Positions 1-10,726 of a stretch of 64,000 bases of DNA are shown here, piece by piece (within the stretch, counting starts at the first letter, position 1; every line of letters starts with the position of its first letter). The position numbers were made by a program, and so were the translations under genes. The stretch comes from Tritrichomonas musculus (Eukaryota; Parabasalia; Tritrichomonadida; Tritrichomonadidae). The notes beneath the pieces are model-generated. The model saw nothing but the letters and a program-made list of their open reading frames with translations, made no database searches and was not told where the DNA came from. The stretch spans positions 806,001-870,000 of the forward strand of contig JAPFFF010000028.1 of NCBI GenBank assembly GCA_039105265.1, written 5' to 3'.

Positions 1-2132
1 ATAATAAAAAAATATAATTATTATTTTTTAATTATTTTTCGAATTATATAGAGATAGATAAATATATTGACAGAATAATTTAAAATAATATTATATTATA
101 TTATATATAACATAAAACTGTGCATCGATGTTTTATTTAATTGTTAAAAAAAACTTAAATATTTGATATATATAAAAAATATCATAAAATAAAATTCAAT
201 GTAAGTTTTTTCAAGATGCGCTAATAATGCTTAAAGCATTTTCATTTTATAAAAAGTCCTCATTTTTTTGCTTTAAAGGTATTGTATTAAATTCGAGTTT
301 TATAAACATAAAAATACTAATTATACTAAATATCTTCATTAATCTGTTGATAAATTTTTGTTTTTATTTGTTTATAACTATTCCTCTCAAAATTAAAATT
401 ATTTATTTCAAATTTTCAAGAGAGCTTTATTGTAATTTCAAATTAATTTATATAAAAACTGGCCCAAATTTTTATAACTATATATAATTATTGTATTATA
501 TAAATGGTATTAATTTCCATAAAATTGTGGCTAATAGTTTTGACTGATAAATTTTAAGAAAAAAATAGTTTTTTTTTTAAAACCTTTCATAACATCATAC
601 AATTTAATCAATGTATTACTTCAATTATCTCAAATAAGATATTGAAAATCTTTAGATAATATTAACGAAAATGTTAAAATCCAATTTTTAAAAAACTGGC
701 CCAAATTTTTTGCGCAATATTATAATACTATTTGGAAAACATGTAGTAAATTGATATGGACGATTTATATTTGGATTTGACTGCTGAATTTTTAGAAAAA
801 TGTATTTTTTTATTAATAATGTGTTTACTTTATTTTAAACAACGTTAAATCAAAAAAGTCTCTTTCAGTCAAATAGTTATCAGATAACTAGCATAAAAAT
901 CAAAGATTATTGACTTTACTCTTGTTTATTCAGTATTTCAAATTAATATGTAAAATTTTGTAATATTTTTAAAAATCCTATTTTTTATATAATTAAACAT
1001 AAATTTATTATTTTAAAACTAATAATTTTCTTTAATATCATTTTTTTTTTAAGATATTAAAATCAAAATCTCTTTAATTCAATTTTAAATATTATCAACT
1101 CAATTCAATTTATAAAATCATTATATCTCAAAAAATAATACACAAATTAAAAATGTTTAAGATTTTATAAAAAATTTATAGTTTATATAATATTTTCAAT
1201 CATAAAAAAAATATCATAATGCTATATATAAGTTTTTTTATCGGGACGGTTTAGTTGACCTACTCTTGATTTTTTATAAAAAATCAGTGATACTTTGAAA
1301 TAATTGAGGCAAGACGTTAATTTTTTATTTAAAATTTTTAATAATTCTTTTTTTTTTTTTTCTTTATCAGAAGCAAATTACAAAAAAACAATTAATTAAA
1401 TATAATAGAATACAATATGATGAGGATTAAAAATAGGGTCTTTCAAACCTGGGCAATCTCAATCTTTTTAAAAACGTTTGCCTTTTGAAATTTTTTAAAA
1501 AAATAAAAATATCTAGTTTATACTTGAATTTTATTTTAATAAAAATATATAATCATAGTTAATAAACAATATTATAAATGAAAACATTTATTAATTTAAT
1601 CAATCTTTAAAAAACTTCAATAATTGATCAGATTTGATTTTATTGTTTCTCGAAATTGAACAGAGGAATATGCTCAATATTTGACCAACAACTTGTAAAA
1701 CATATAAATATTACATGGTATAAAGGAATTTCTAAAATCTTGGGCCATTTTTTTTTCAGACACTGCTTTGGATAATTCTTAAAAAATGAAAAAATAATTA
1801 GCCAAAGCAGTTGTGATAAATTGTTAAATCTTTAGTTTTCTTCCATTGTTTAAAAACAAAAGCTAAAGATCAGAAAAAAAATCAATTTGAGGGAGATGAT
1901 ATGGTCATTGAGCGGTTCCAATCCAGAGTTTTGAAGTTTTTGATTAAACAACATTTATATCTTTTCGAAATTATTTTATTAATAATAAAACTATGAAAAG
2001 TTTTGATAAAAATAAAAAAGCAAATAAGTTTTTTTATAATTTTAATGATTAATCTTGATATTAATAAACCCGAGATAAGGCTCATATTTTTGATCTCTTA
2101 ACTTTTATAAAAGGTTAAATAATAATAATTCT
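1..2132. other. gene-free AT-rich stretch
   Basis: I see no convincing gene. The open frames here, such as one at 227-487, are hydrophobic low-complexity reading of AT-rich DNA. The only structure I can support is a diverged direct repeat (455-580 and 692-812). Around 1620-1950 the sequence is slightly less skewed and could be a worn coding relic, but no family is recognisable on either strand. Confidence 0.6.
455..812. repeat. diverged tandem duplication, unit about 235 bp
   Basis: Both copies begin with the same core, ACTGGCCCAAATTTTT, at about 460 and 695. About 80 nt later both carry a matching stretch (TTTGACTG, then ATTTT, AGAAAAA and a T run). The spacing is conserved while the text between has diverged, so this looks like an old tandem duplication of intergenic DNA. 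Confidence 0.5.
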
Positions 2133-2172
2133 TGTAGCATAATTTTCTAGTGTGTTTGACTTGTATGCACCT
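2133..2172 (+). pseudogene. possible tRNA-Thr 5'-half relic
   Basis: The stretch resembles the D-arm and anticodon-arm half of the intact tRNA-Thr at 13994: TGTAGCATAATT, then a G/T-rich part, then TTGACTTGTA. The T-arm and the acceptor partner are absent. It could be a remnant or a chance match. Confidence 0.25.
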
Positions 2173-2248
2173 TCACATATACCATTTGAATGATTTGGAA
2201 TTGAAAATCTGTAATATTAATGTCAGCAAATACAAAATATATTTCGAA

Positions 2249-2716
2249 TAGACTTGTTAAAGTCCATGGACTTGTGGACCTACAAAATTCATTCAATTTG
2301 CTTTAGCATTTTTTATTTTTTCACAAAATCATAAAATTAGATAATTTCTCAGAAATGATCTTGTCCATCTGCTAGGACTTCCATAATTCTTTCAATTTTT
2401 TTAGCATTTTTTTTTATTCACAAAATAAATGATCGAATTATTATTTCTCAGAAATACTCTGGTCCATCTGCCAGGACTTCCAATATTCTTTCAATTGTTT
2501 ATGGCAGTTTTTTTCATTATTAATAACATTTAAATATAATTTACTCATATTAGTTAGTATTTTTCTATTTAAATAAACAAAAAAATTAAAATAAACAAAT
2601 AAACTATAAAATATATGCATAAAATGAATTCTTTTTTGAGATATTAATAAAAATAAATTGACAAGGTTTGTTAGGTCCATGAAAAGTGCATTTGTCCCGG
2701 ACTTTTAACAAGTCTA
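2249..2716. mobile_element. MITE, TIR TAGACTTGTTAA, 8-bp TSD
   Basis: This 468-bp element has no gene. It starts TAGACTTGTTAAAGTCC and ends with the near-complement GGACTTTTAACAAGTCTA. It is flanked by a perfect 8-bp duplication, ATTTCGAA, at 2241-2248 and 2717-2724. Inside are three diverged tandem units of about 98 bp sharing TCCATCTGCYAGGACTTCC and TTTCTCAGAAAT. The TIR start is shared with the elements at 7860 and 14800. An 8-bp duplication fits hAT-, P- or Merlin-like mobilisation; the family is not assigned. Confidence 0.85.
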
Positions 2717-3501
2717 ATTTCGAAGATTTGAAAATAAAGTCAATATTTTATATATAAATAATTTTAATATGAATTTCTTTATTATATCATAAAAAACAAC
2801 AGATTATCATTCTTACCAATGCACAATATGTAGTCTTGCTTGCTGTAGCTGATAAAAAATTGCTTCTTTATCTGGATTTTCAGGCGCTTTCCTCATCAGC
2901 CATCCAATTTCTGGGTTTAGACTTGCATTAGTTTTGTTTTGTGTTAAACCGACAAATCCTGCCAACGTCTCACATCTGATTGCCTCAACATCTTCTTCTC
3001 TCATTCCAGGTGGAACAATTTTCAATAAGAATGGAACACTCAACATTTCACTTGGCATCGATGTAGATTCATAAATTGGTCCATCAATCACTTCACCATG
3101 GAAGTCATATGGGAATAATTTTGTGAACCAACCGTCAATATAAACTTGTGAGTAAGAACCATCTGGTTCTTTAAATCTGATCATTTGTTTCCAGAAATTT
3201 TCATCAACAATGCATTTTTTCGTTTCAATTATTTGATTGATAATTGATGTGATGTTATCTGTAAACCATTCAAATTTATATTTTTTCATCTCATTCAATT
3301 TTGAATTTATTTTTGTCCAATCTTCAAGTGATCCTTCAATTGTAACATATGGGAAACCACAGCCACCACAATTAACTTTATATTTGAAATAAATTTTCCT
3401 AGCAGACATGATTGTTAATTGGCCAACTGCCAATGAAACTGTTGTAGTTGTTGTAAAGTTCGGTGTCATCGTTTCAACAATTGATTCTCCTGAGTATTCT
3501 G

Positions 3502-3617
3502 AAACGCAAATTTTCGTACGATTCAATTTTTTTTTCTATACTTTTCAAAGGCAAAAAAATAATTTTTAACAAAATTTAAGAGTATAAAAAAAAATTGAAC
3601 CGTACGAAAATTTGCGT
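3502..3617. repeat. subterminal foldback at the transposon's 3' end
   Basis: The TIR core ACGCAAATTTTCGTACG at 3502 recurs inverted at about 3595-3617, and the intervening T-rich/A-rich flanks also pair (CTATACTT versus AGAGTATA). The 116-bp block is therefore a foldback and looks like a MITE-sized derivative of the same family sitting at one end. The other end of the transposon has no such block. Confidence 0.7.
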
Positions 3618-3707
3618 TCACAAATTTTGATAAGTTTATTTTATTTATATATAAAATTAATTGAAAATTAAAAAAATAAAATAAAATTAATTGAAAATAT
3701 TATAAAA

Positions 3708-5222
3708 TTAATCATTATTTTCGTCATCAGAAGAATACTCATTTTCACGTTCTGGATGACTATTTCTTGTACAATTCACTAGATTTAAATGCCTCCCAAT
3801 GACTGAAATATCTAAAGGAACTTGATTAAATAAATTTACGTGATTTGTATAATCTCTGATTTTACCATCAAGCTCATTGCATTTAATCCGAAGAGAACTA
3901 GGTTCAATTTGAATGTTAGGAGACAATATTTTGGAATTATCTTTCCATTTTCTGGGATTTTTCTGATTTTGTTGATAAATGTTATAATTGTCATCAGGAG
4001 TAAGCAGTAATGGAAATTCCTTTGCTTTGTCTTCTTCTGGAATATCATGTTTGTGGTTTGAAAGGTAGTGCGAGATGCTTTGTCCGCCTACATCGTGGCA
4101 CATTTGTATTCGATATTGAAAACTGTCTATTAACGAATTAACGGTTTCCAATTTTATCGTTTTCCAAATATTTCTAATGGCTTCTTTTAATTCTTCTTTA
4201 TTTTTTGGAATGTAATTCAATTTTTGTAATTTTCGTTTGACTATCGCCCATATCATTTCAATGGGCGACAGATCGGGGCTATTTGGAGGCCACCCATATA
4301 GTATTCTTGCATTTTGCTCTATAAATTTAATTGATTTTTGAGTTGTGTGGCAAGGAGCGCCATCTTGCTCATACAAATAATTAAATGGTCCAAATTTATC
4401 GTTCAACTTTTTGAATAAGTCGCTTTGAATTAATAAATTTATATATTTGTCGGTGTTTAATGAACCTTCTATAAAATAAACATCAGATATATAATTATAA
4501 CCGATAGCAGCAAATATCATTACACTGATTGAAAATTTTTCTGTTGAAATAGTAGTGAATTCAGAATAATCATCTGATCTAAACCATCTTTTTGAGCAGT
4601 CTGGACCACCACAAATCCTACACTCATCGGTAAATATTATTCTTCTGGTAATTGTGCTTAAATTATAGGATATATTATTTAAAAGATTATAACAAAAATT
4701 ATATCTGTTAAATACTTGTGCCTTACTCAACATTTGAATATGTCGTGGGTTTCTGAATTTATATTTGTTTTCTATTAACCGACGGTTAACTGTATCATGC
4801 GAAATTAACAAATTAAATTTTAAAAATATCAACCTTGCAATTTCATTTGCATATATAATACCAGAATTTGCGGTTTCAACGATGAAATCATCTATTTCAT
4901 CTGTAGTTTTTCGTTTGTGTCTTTTAGAGCCGTCCATTTCACTAAGTATTCTGTTAATTCTATATGAACCGACTCCAAAGTGATCTCTTGTTTGCGTAAT
5001 AGTGTGGTTTTTTATATATTCGAAAATATCTATATCTTTAACATTCATGTTTTTGAAAGGTATCATTTCATGAATGCTTTTATTATTGTTGTTTAAATCC
5101 AAAGTTTGTAATGGCCTTCTTGGAGTGAGACTCTTTGGTTTAATATTAGGAGGAGGATGTCTTGGCTGAGTAAGTACAAATTGGCAAGGAAAATAATATC
5201 TTGGGTATATAGATGGAAACAT
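3708..5222 (-). CDS. Tc1/mariner (IS630-like) DD34E transposase
   Basis: The 504-residue protein is uninterrupted and starts at an ATG 85 bp inside the element end. It has an N-terminal helix-turn-helix region (about 60-180). The DDE catalytic core shows FTDE, then YEQDGAPCHTT, then SPDLSPIEMIW. I count 34 residues between the second Asp and the Glu, which is the DD34E signature of Tc1-like enzymes. The last ~150 residues form a hydrophilic extension ending in an acidic tail (YSSDDENND), longer than the usual ~340 residues of the family. All catalytic residues are present, so the enzyme may be active or only recently silenced; activity itself is inference. Confidence 0.92.
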   Translation of the reverse strand: MFPSIYPRYYFPCQFVLTQPRHPPPNIKPKSLTPRRPLQTLDLNNNNKSIHEMIPFKNMNVKDIDIFEYIKNHTITQTRDHFGVGSYRINRILSEMDGSKRHKRKTTDEIDDFIVETANSGIIYANEIARLIFLKFNLLISHDTVNRRLIENKYKFRNPRHIQMLSKAQVFNRYNFCYNLLNNISYNLSTITRRIIFTDECRICGGPDCSKRWFRSDDYSEFTTISTEKFSISVMIFAAIGYNYISDVYFIEGSLNTDKYINLLIQSDLFKKLNDKFGPFNYLYEQDGAPCHTTQKSIKFIEQNARILYGWPPNSPDLSPIEMIWAIVKRKLQKLNYIPKNKEELKEAIRNIWKTIKLETVNSLIDSFQYRIQMCHDVGGQSISHYLSNHKHDIPEEDKAKEFPLLLTPDDNYNIYQQNQKNPRKWKDNSKILSPNIQIEPSSLRIKCNELDGKIRDYTNHVNLFNQVPLDISVIGRHLNLVNCTRNSHPERENEYSSDDENND

Positions 5223-5483
5223 GTTTTATTTTTAATTTGAATTGCATTTAAAAAAATTCAATGAGGTAATTGAAAAATTGAATCGTACGAAAATTTGCGT
5301 TTCAGTTTATTCTGAAATTTGTTTTACAAAATCAGTGAAAATTTCTTTTTCAAAATCTTCTGATTGCATCGTGAAAAAATTACATTCTTGTCTCTTTACA
5401 ATCAATTCTTTTTGACCATCAAAACTGACAAACATTTGTCTAAGCTGTTCTGCATTGGCACTGATATGATTTGAAAACGCTTG

Positions 5484-5534
5484 AATTCATAGAGTTCATT
5501 TTTAAATAAAAAATCCAAATGAACTCTATGAATT
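5484..5534. repeat. 18-bp-stem hairpin at the DUF4419 truncation point
   Basis: AATTCATAGAGTTCATTT (5484-5501) is exactly complementary to 5517-5534, with a 15-nt loop. DUF4419 homology begins right at its inner edge and nothing recognisable continues beyond it. The hairpin therefore marks the rearrangement breakpoint. Confidence 0.8.
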
Positions 5535-5857
5535 TTCCAATTATTATTTTTGCAATCCATTTTATTTTCTGAATATTTTGGCTTCATTAATGTAGTTTAG
5601 TTTAAACATTTTTCATAATATCATTTCAATAAAATGCAAAAAAAGATGAATAATTGATTTATAGGGGGTGGAAAAAGTCTTTGCGTCTACCTTTTTTATG
5701 CTATTATTAGTTACTAAATAAAAAAACAAATATATAAATATGTTGATAATTAGATGAACTTTTAAATGTAATATTTGTGATAAAAAATTATTTATTGAAA
5801 CACTTCAATCACTCATTTGAAAAAAAGACGTTAACACAAATACGTTAAGCATTTTTA

Positions 5858-7755
5858 ATGGATATAGAAATCAGATGTGTTATACATTTCCTCTGGTTGA
5901 AAGGAAACACAAATAAAGAAATATATGAATCTATAATAGAAGCATATGGTGAAAATTCTATTTCACTCAGAACTGTTCAAGATCGGACACAAAAGTGCAA
6001 ACAAGGTGACTATTCAATTTTTGACTTACCGAGATCCGGAAGACCTCCAAAAGATGAACTCGTTCAGAAAATTAAAGATATACTTCAAGAAGATCCTTAT
6101 CTCAGTACAAAAAAAATATCTAAAAAGGTTGGAGCTGATTCTAAAACCGTTAAGAAGATTTTAACCATAAATCTTTCAATGAGTAAGGTCAATTTTAAAT
6201 GGGTTCCATATCAACCTACTCCAGAAATAAAGGCAAAACGAGTTGAAATAGCTCAGAAATTATATAATTTCCTTTCCAACTCAAATGAACGCAAGTTGAA
6301 CAAAGTTTTGACTCAGGATGAATCATGGTTTTATCTCGTCAATCAAAGAAATTCCATGTGGCTTGAAAATGGAAGGCCTCGTCCGTTTAAAGTTAAGCAA
6401 ACAATTGGAGCAAAAAAATTAATGGTGTCTTTTATTTGGGGTAGAACAGGTTTCAAAGGAATTACAATGTTACCTATTGGACAAAAATTTAATAAAGCTT
6501 TCTTTTCTGAAAATGTACAGGGTGGTCAAAAAGTCTGTTCGTCAGGGTTTTTTACAATGTATAGTTAGCATTACTATTTCATATTATATACATATATTCT
6601 TTGAATTATAAGTAATAAAAGTATATTATTTATTGTTGAAAATCTTTTTAATTAACTTTTAAAAAATTAATTCAAAAAATAGTATACGTTTATATTTTTT
6701 GGTATTTTGGGAAATATATTGAGAAAAATTTAATGTATTTCAGAATGTGATTCTATTTCATTCATCAAAATAATATAATATTAAGCTTAGTTTAAGAAGA
6801 TAATATTGACATATATTTTGAAAATAATTATTTGGGTTTGAACCATAAAATGATGAATAAACTTCAAACCATACATACATTCATCTATTTTGATTAAAAA
6901 GTATTATAAAAAACCTAATATTGGATTTTACTGAATTTATTTCTATATTTTAATATATATGCATCTATACTATTTGAATATATATATTTATTAAATATTT
7001 ATTCCAATTATCAGTTTAAATTGTTTGATTGATTCTTATATGTGCAAAATTTGAACTTTTTCAGTATTCCAAAATTTTTGGAATAATGATAAAATAGTTG
7101 AATCTAATTCATAAATAATATTTATATTTATTTATTAATATATATAATAATATACAATTTAAACTTTTTATATATCATGTTTTTATGAATATAGAATGAT
7201 TTTTAACTATTGAAAATATCAATTGTAATAAGACAATTGAAAATTTGATATGCTTTATAAAATTCAATTAGAAAAATATATGTGAAGCGCCTATTGGAAT
7301 ATTTTTTTAAGTTATTGATTACTATAAAAATTATCTATTATAATATATAGATATAATAAACAAATATTTAATATTCATTAAAATAATGATTGACGAACAG
7401 ACTTTTTGACCACCCTGTACTAGGAGATTTGGCCAAATCAATAAACACAAAAGGATATTTTTTACATTTAGATAACGCCAGACCACACTTAACACATGAA
7501 AAATACGATGAATTGGGCATCATTAGATTAGATCATCCGGCTTACTCGCCGGATCTGGCTCCATCAGATTTTTTTCTGTTTGGATATTTAAAAAAACTGT
7601 TAGAAGGTCAAATATTTGACAATGAAAACGAACTTTTTGAAAAGATCAAAGAATTGTCATATGAAATTCCAACAGATGTTCTCAAATCTGTGTATGATGA
7701 ATGGATCAAAAGGCTTTTAATTGTAATTGAAAGAGAAGGTGATTATATATATTAA
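5858..7755 (+). pseudogene. mariner transposase, split by a nested insertion
   Basis: The coding parts are 5858-6517 and 7420-7755, about 331 residues in all. The N-terminal part has a paired helix-turn-helix region (SLRTVQDRTQK and PRSGRPPKDE) and the first catalytic Asp in LTQDESWF. The second part has HLDNARPHLT and YSPDLAPSDFFLFG, giving the DD34D arrangement of mariner enzymes. The reading frame resumes exactly when the insertion and one TA are left out, and I see no other break. The gene was therefore probably intact when the nested element landed. Confidence 0.9.
6518..7417. mobile_element. nested ORF-less mariner-type MITE, 900 bp
   Basis: The ends are CAGGGTGGTCAAAAAGTC and its complement, continuing GTTCGTCA, with duplicated TA at 6516-6517 and 7418-7419. 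No open frame of note lies inside and the interior is very AT-rich. The TIR closely resembles that of the host mariner (AGGG.GGT..AAAAAGTC), so this is a non-autonomous relative inserted into its own kin. Confidence 0.9.
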
Positions 7756-7859
7756 ACAATATTTAATTTAATGATATCTTATTTTTTATATATAAAAAAA
7801 AGCAGACGCAAGGACTTTTTCCACCCCCTATATATCTAAATAGAAGGTGGATTATTGAT

Positions 7860-8337
7860 TAGACTTGTTATTCTCAGATTCTCGAGATCGAAAATAGATT
7901 AACTTTTTGATATCGATACATAAATATACACAGATTCTCGAGATCGATTTCAGAGATCTAGAATTTTTTTTCTCTGCTTTTGGTATCAGAATTTTCAATT
8001 AAACTTTTTGATAAATATATGATCGTAATTTATTCTCAAATATTTCATAAAAAAGAATGTCTTTTTTGATTTTAATCTTAAAATAAACATCAATACATTC
8101 TATTATTTATTTTTAGATATTATAAAATCACAAATACCAATTATATAAAAAGATAAATCAGTTTGAGATCTCGAGATCTCGGTAATTGATATCAAGTTTA
8201 CAATTATTTTTATATCACATTTCATATCTGATATCTTGATAATCGACAATCTCGATATCAGATTTGTAAACTGAAAATCGAGTATCAGATGCAAAAAAGT
8301 GACGTTTTTGATATCGATTCTCAAAATGACAAGTCTA
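7860..8337. mobile_element. MITE, TIR TAGACTTGT, copy 1
   Basis: The 478-bp element starts TAGACTTGTTATTCTCAG and ends with the near-complement, closing in CAAGTCTA. Flanks TTATTGAT (7852-7859) and TTATTAAT (8338-8345) agree at 7 of 8 bases. The interior is rich in short palindromes built from CTCGAGATC and GATATC, and it folds on itself. A second copy lies at 14800 and a worn one at 60230. Confidence 0.85.
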
Positions 8338-8378
8338 TTATTAATCATTTAAACCAAAATTAATAAGATTGAAGATAT

Positions 8379-10228
8379 TTATTCAAAAAGGTGAATATTT
8401 AATTCACCAAATATTTCAAATGCTTTTAGAACTATGTAATAGTATCCTTTATGATTAGGTCCTATTTGACGAAGTCTAAAATATTGACACTCGACTTTTT
8501 TATTGACATTGAAGTTTTTGAAAGCGTTTGGGTGATTTAAATCATAGTTATTTTCATGACGATCAATTTCAATCCAATTGTTTCCATTGTTTGAAACTTC
8601 AATTACCCATGACTTAAGATTTCATTCGCCTGTTACAGCTTCTGTTGAAGTCCAACCAATTGTATCATCATATGTTTTTATTGTATAGCTTGTTGGAACT
8701 ATTCTGTTTTTGCCAAAATCAAAACAAAGCCATTCATCTTCTGTGTTTTTTGATTCAAACACTGAATCACTCTTTAAATCAACAACATTTTTAGGATAGT
8801 AAACTGAATAATAGTCTTTTGAGGTAACATTGATTATACCAAGATCGCAAACATTGCCTCCTTTTCTTTGAGTAAACTAGTTAATAATTCCATCAAATGG
8901 CTTCAGCTTATCATATTGAATGTTTAAAGCATATTTACCATATGATAAAGCATTGTTTATTTTTGTAATACTAGATTGTGTATTAATATCAATTTTTCCA
9001 ATGTTTCTCTTTATTTCTTGATTCTCATTTATAAGGGTTTGATTATCATTTGATACACTTCTTAAATTCATTTTAAGTGTCTGAATTTCATTTTTAAGTG
9101 TCTGAATTTCATTTTTATATGAATGATTTTCATTTAAAATATTATCAATTTTTATATCAAATGATCCATTTTGGCTTCTGAGTTTTTGATTTTCATTTGT
9201 TAAATCAGCTAGCTTCGAATCAAGATTTTTTATTTCATTTTTGAGTTTCTGATTTTCATTTGACAAATCATTTAACTTTTCATTAATTGCTTGGTTTTCA
9301 TTTTTTGTTTTATCAATTTCTTTTTGAATTTCTGTCAATTGCTTATGAACATCTTTATTTTCATTTTTCATCTGTTCATAATCGTTCATCACTTTTTGAA
9401 TATGACTTATTTGAATTTTTATTTTGTCATTCTCTTCATTCAAAAGTTTCTGATCATTCAATAGTTTTTTCTGTATCTCTATATATTTAATTGTCTCATT
9501 TTGTATTTCAAAATTTTTCTTTAGAAATTCATATTCAAAAAGTGGAAATCAAATATATCAGAAAATTCAGTAAGCAACCTATTCAAATATTTTATATCAA
9601 TTTTCTCAAAATTAGTTTCACCAAATAAAACTGATGCTCTTCTTCCAAATTTTGAAAGACATTGAAACAAAAATTCAATGAGCTTTTCTTTATTTGAATT
9701 TTGATCTTCTTTTTCAAAAATTTGTAAATTTTTTTTCAAAATTCGATGCAAAGTTGGAATTTGGAGTAAAAATATTTGATCTTTATTAATGTATTCGAAG
9801 AAATTTTCAGATATAATATCTTCCTTATTTGAATCATCGATATCATTGTAAAATGATATTAATTGTAATGCTAGCTCCGATTTATGATCTAAAATGATTT
9901 TATCTGTGATTTTTATTAAATTATTAACAGTAAATTGTTTTGCTAAATAATTTAATGAAATTACATTGTCAATTGATATTGATATTTTTTGATTATGGCA
10001 ATATTTAATAAAATCATTAATTGAATCTTCTGATAATTCTATAATATGTTCATATTCTTGCTTAATAAGATTAATATACTTTTTTTCTTGAAGCTCGTTA
10101 AAATTATCTTGGAAATACATCGAAGATCTTTTAAATAAATCAATGTCAAAACCAAACTCTTTTTTCCTATAAACAAAATAATTCTTTAAAACCAAAAAAT
10201 TATCTTGAACATCAATTTGTGCAAACAT
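8379..10228 (-). pseudogene. BTB-like / coiled-coil / discoidin (F5/8C) gene, broken
   Basis: From the ATG at 10228 the protein has an N-terminal ~235-residue BTB-like region (FKRSSMYFQDNF, ISLNYLAKQF) as found in large trichomonad multigene families. A heptad coiled coil rich in Asn/Glu/Lys follows (8930-9530, many NENQ.LK.EI units). A discoidin-type domain ends it (8379-8876; DDTIGWTS, LKSWVIEVSNNGNNW, YFRLRQIG). The frame shifts once near 9535-9545, and in-frame stops lie at about 8877 (TAG) and 8618 (TGA, just before the LKSWVIE motif). Apart from these three lesions the coding sequence is well kept, so loss is recent. The role is unknown; discoidin domains usually bind carbohydrate or lipid. 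Confidence 0.8.
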
Positions 10229-10726
10229 TTTGTAAAAAATGGGCTGAATTTTCTATATGGCAAAAATTTTATCTTAAAATTCAATGAGCTTTCTCAAATT
10301 ATTTTATACGTCAAATAGAAATTTCTATAAAATAAAAGATTATTTAAAAAAAAAAAAACTTAATTTATTGATTTATTGTTCTAATATTCATGAATTATTT
10401 ATTCTTTTAGTTAAATAATAAATCGGTATATATGCATTTATAAAGTTTTACTAAATAAATGGAAGAATCTTTTTTAAGCTCGTTTATCTTTCTTCTTCCG
10501 AAAATAGTATAAGTTATCCAAATTCAGTAAAAATTCCAGACACAAGAAACATTTGTTTCTTCTAAAGATATTCATAGTGTCCTCTCAAATATTTGAGATC
10601 TCTTTGAAAAACTGAAAAAACTAAGTTTATGAGGAATCATTTGGATTGTTTATTTAAAATTGAATTGTCATATTTAAATTATATTCAAGATTTTAATGCA
10701 TTTCATCTTTTTCTAAATGTCATTTA
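10229..10726. other. intergenic, nothing recognised
   Basis: AT-rich spacer between the BTB/discoidin pseudogene and the next MITE. I see no gene or clear repeat. Confidence 0.5.

Larger units (their letters stand above)
3497..5307 (-). mobile_element. Tc1/mariner-type transposon with intact transposase
   Basis: The 1,811-bp element is inserted in DUF4419 copy A. Its ends share a perfect 29-bp inverted repeat beginning CTGAAACGCAAATTTTCG, two bases inside the duplicated TA (3495-3496 and 5308-5309). The flanking gene reads back to the sequence of copy B if one TA is kept, which fixes the boundaries. It carries one long transposase gene (3708-5222). Its 3' end has an extra inverted copy of the TIR (see 3502-3617). 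Confidence 0.92.
2813..5487 (-). pseudogene. DUF4419 gene fragment (copy A), split by a transposon
   Basis: The C-terminal part (2813-3496) and an upstream part (5308-5487) belong to one DUF4419-family protein, whose function is unknown. Recognisable are GESIVETMTPNF, a cysteine/glycine-rich NCGGCGFPYV segment, and the C-terminal GFVGLTQ/LNPEIGWL block. The two parts are separated by the 1.8-kb transposon at 3497-5307. Homology to the second copy (12283-12957) stops abruptly at the hairpin 5484-5534, so the N-terminal third is also missing. Where the copies overlap they are nearly identical at nucleotide level, so duplication was recent and the transposon arrived afterwards. The apparent start near 3526 lies in the transposon's terminal repeat and is not genuine. 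Confidence 0.85.
5662..7830 (+). mobile_element. mariner element, interrupted by a related element
   Basis: The 2,169-bp element has TIRs TAGGGGGTGGAAAAAGTC at the left and the complementary sequence at the right. They continue, with mismatches, for about 35 bp, and TA flanks both sides (5660-5661, 7831-7832). It carries a mariner transposase gene (5858-7755) split by a 900-bp insertion (6518-7417). Without the insertion it would be about 1.27 kb, the usual mariner size. Confidence 0.92.

Noticed and set aside
227-487. 86-codon hydrophobic frame near the left end
   Set aside because: Composition is what AT-rich DNA gives by chance (Ile/Phe/Leu/Asn/Lys), no motif, and part of it overlaps the intergenic duplication.
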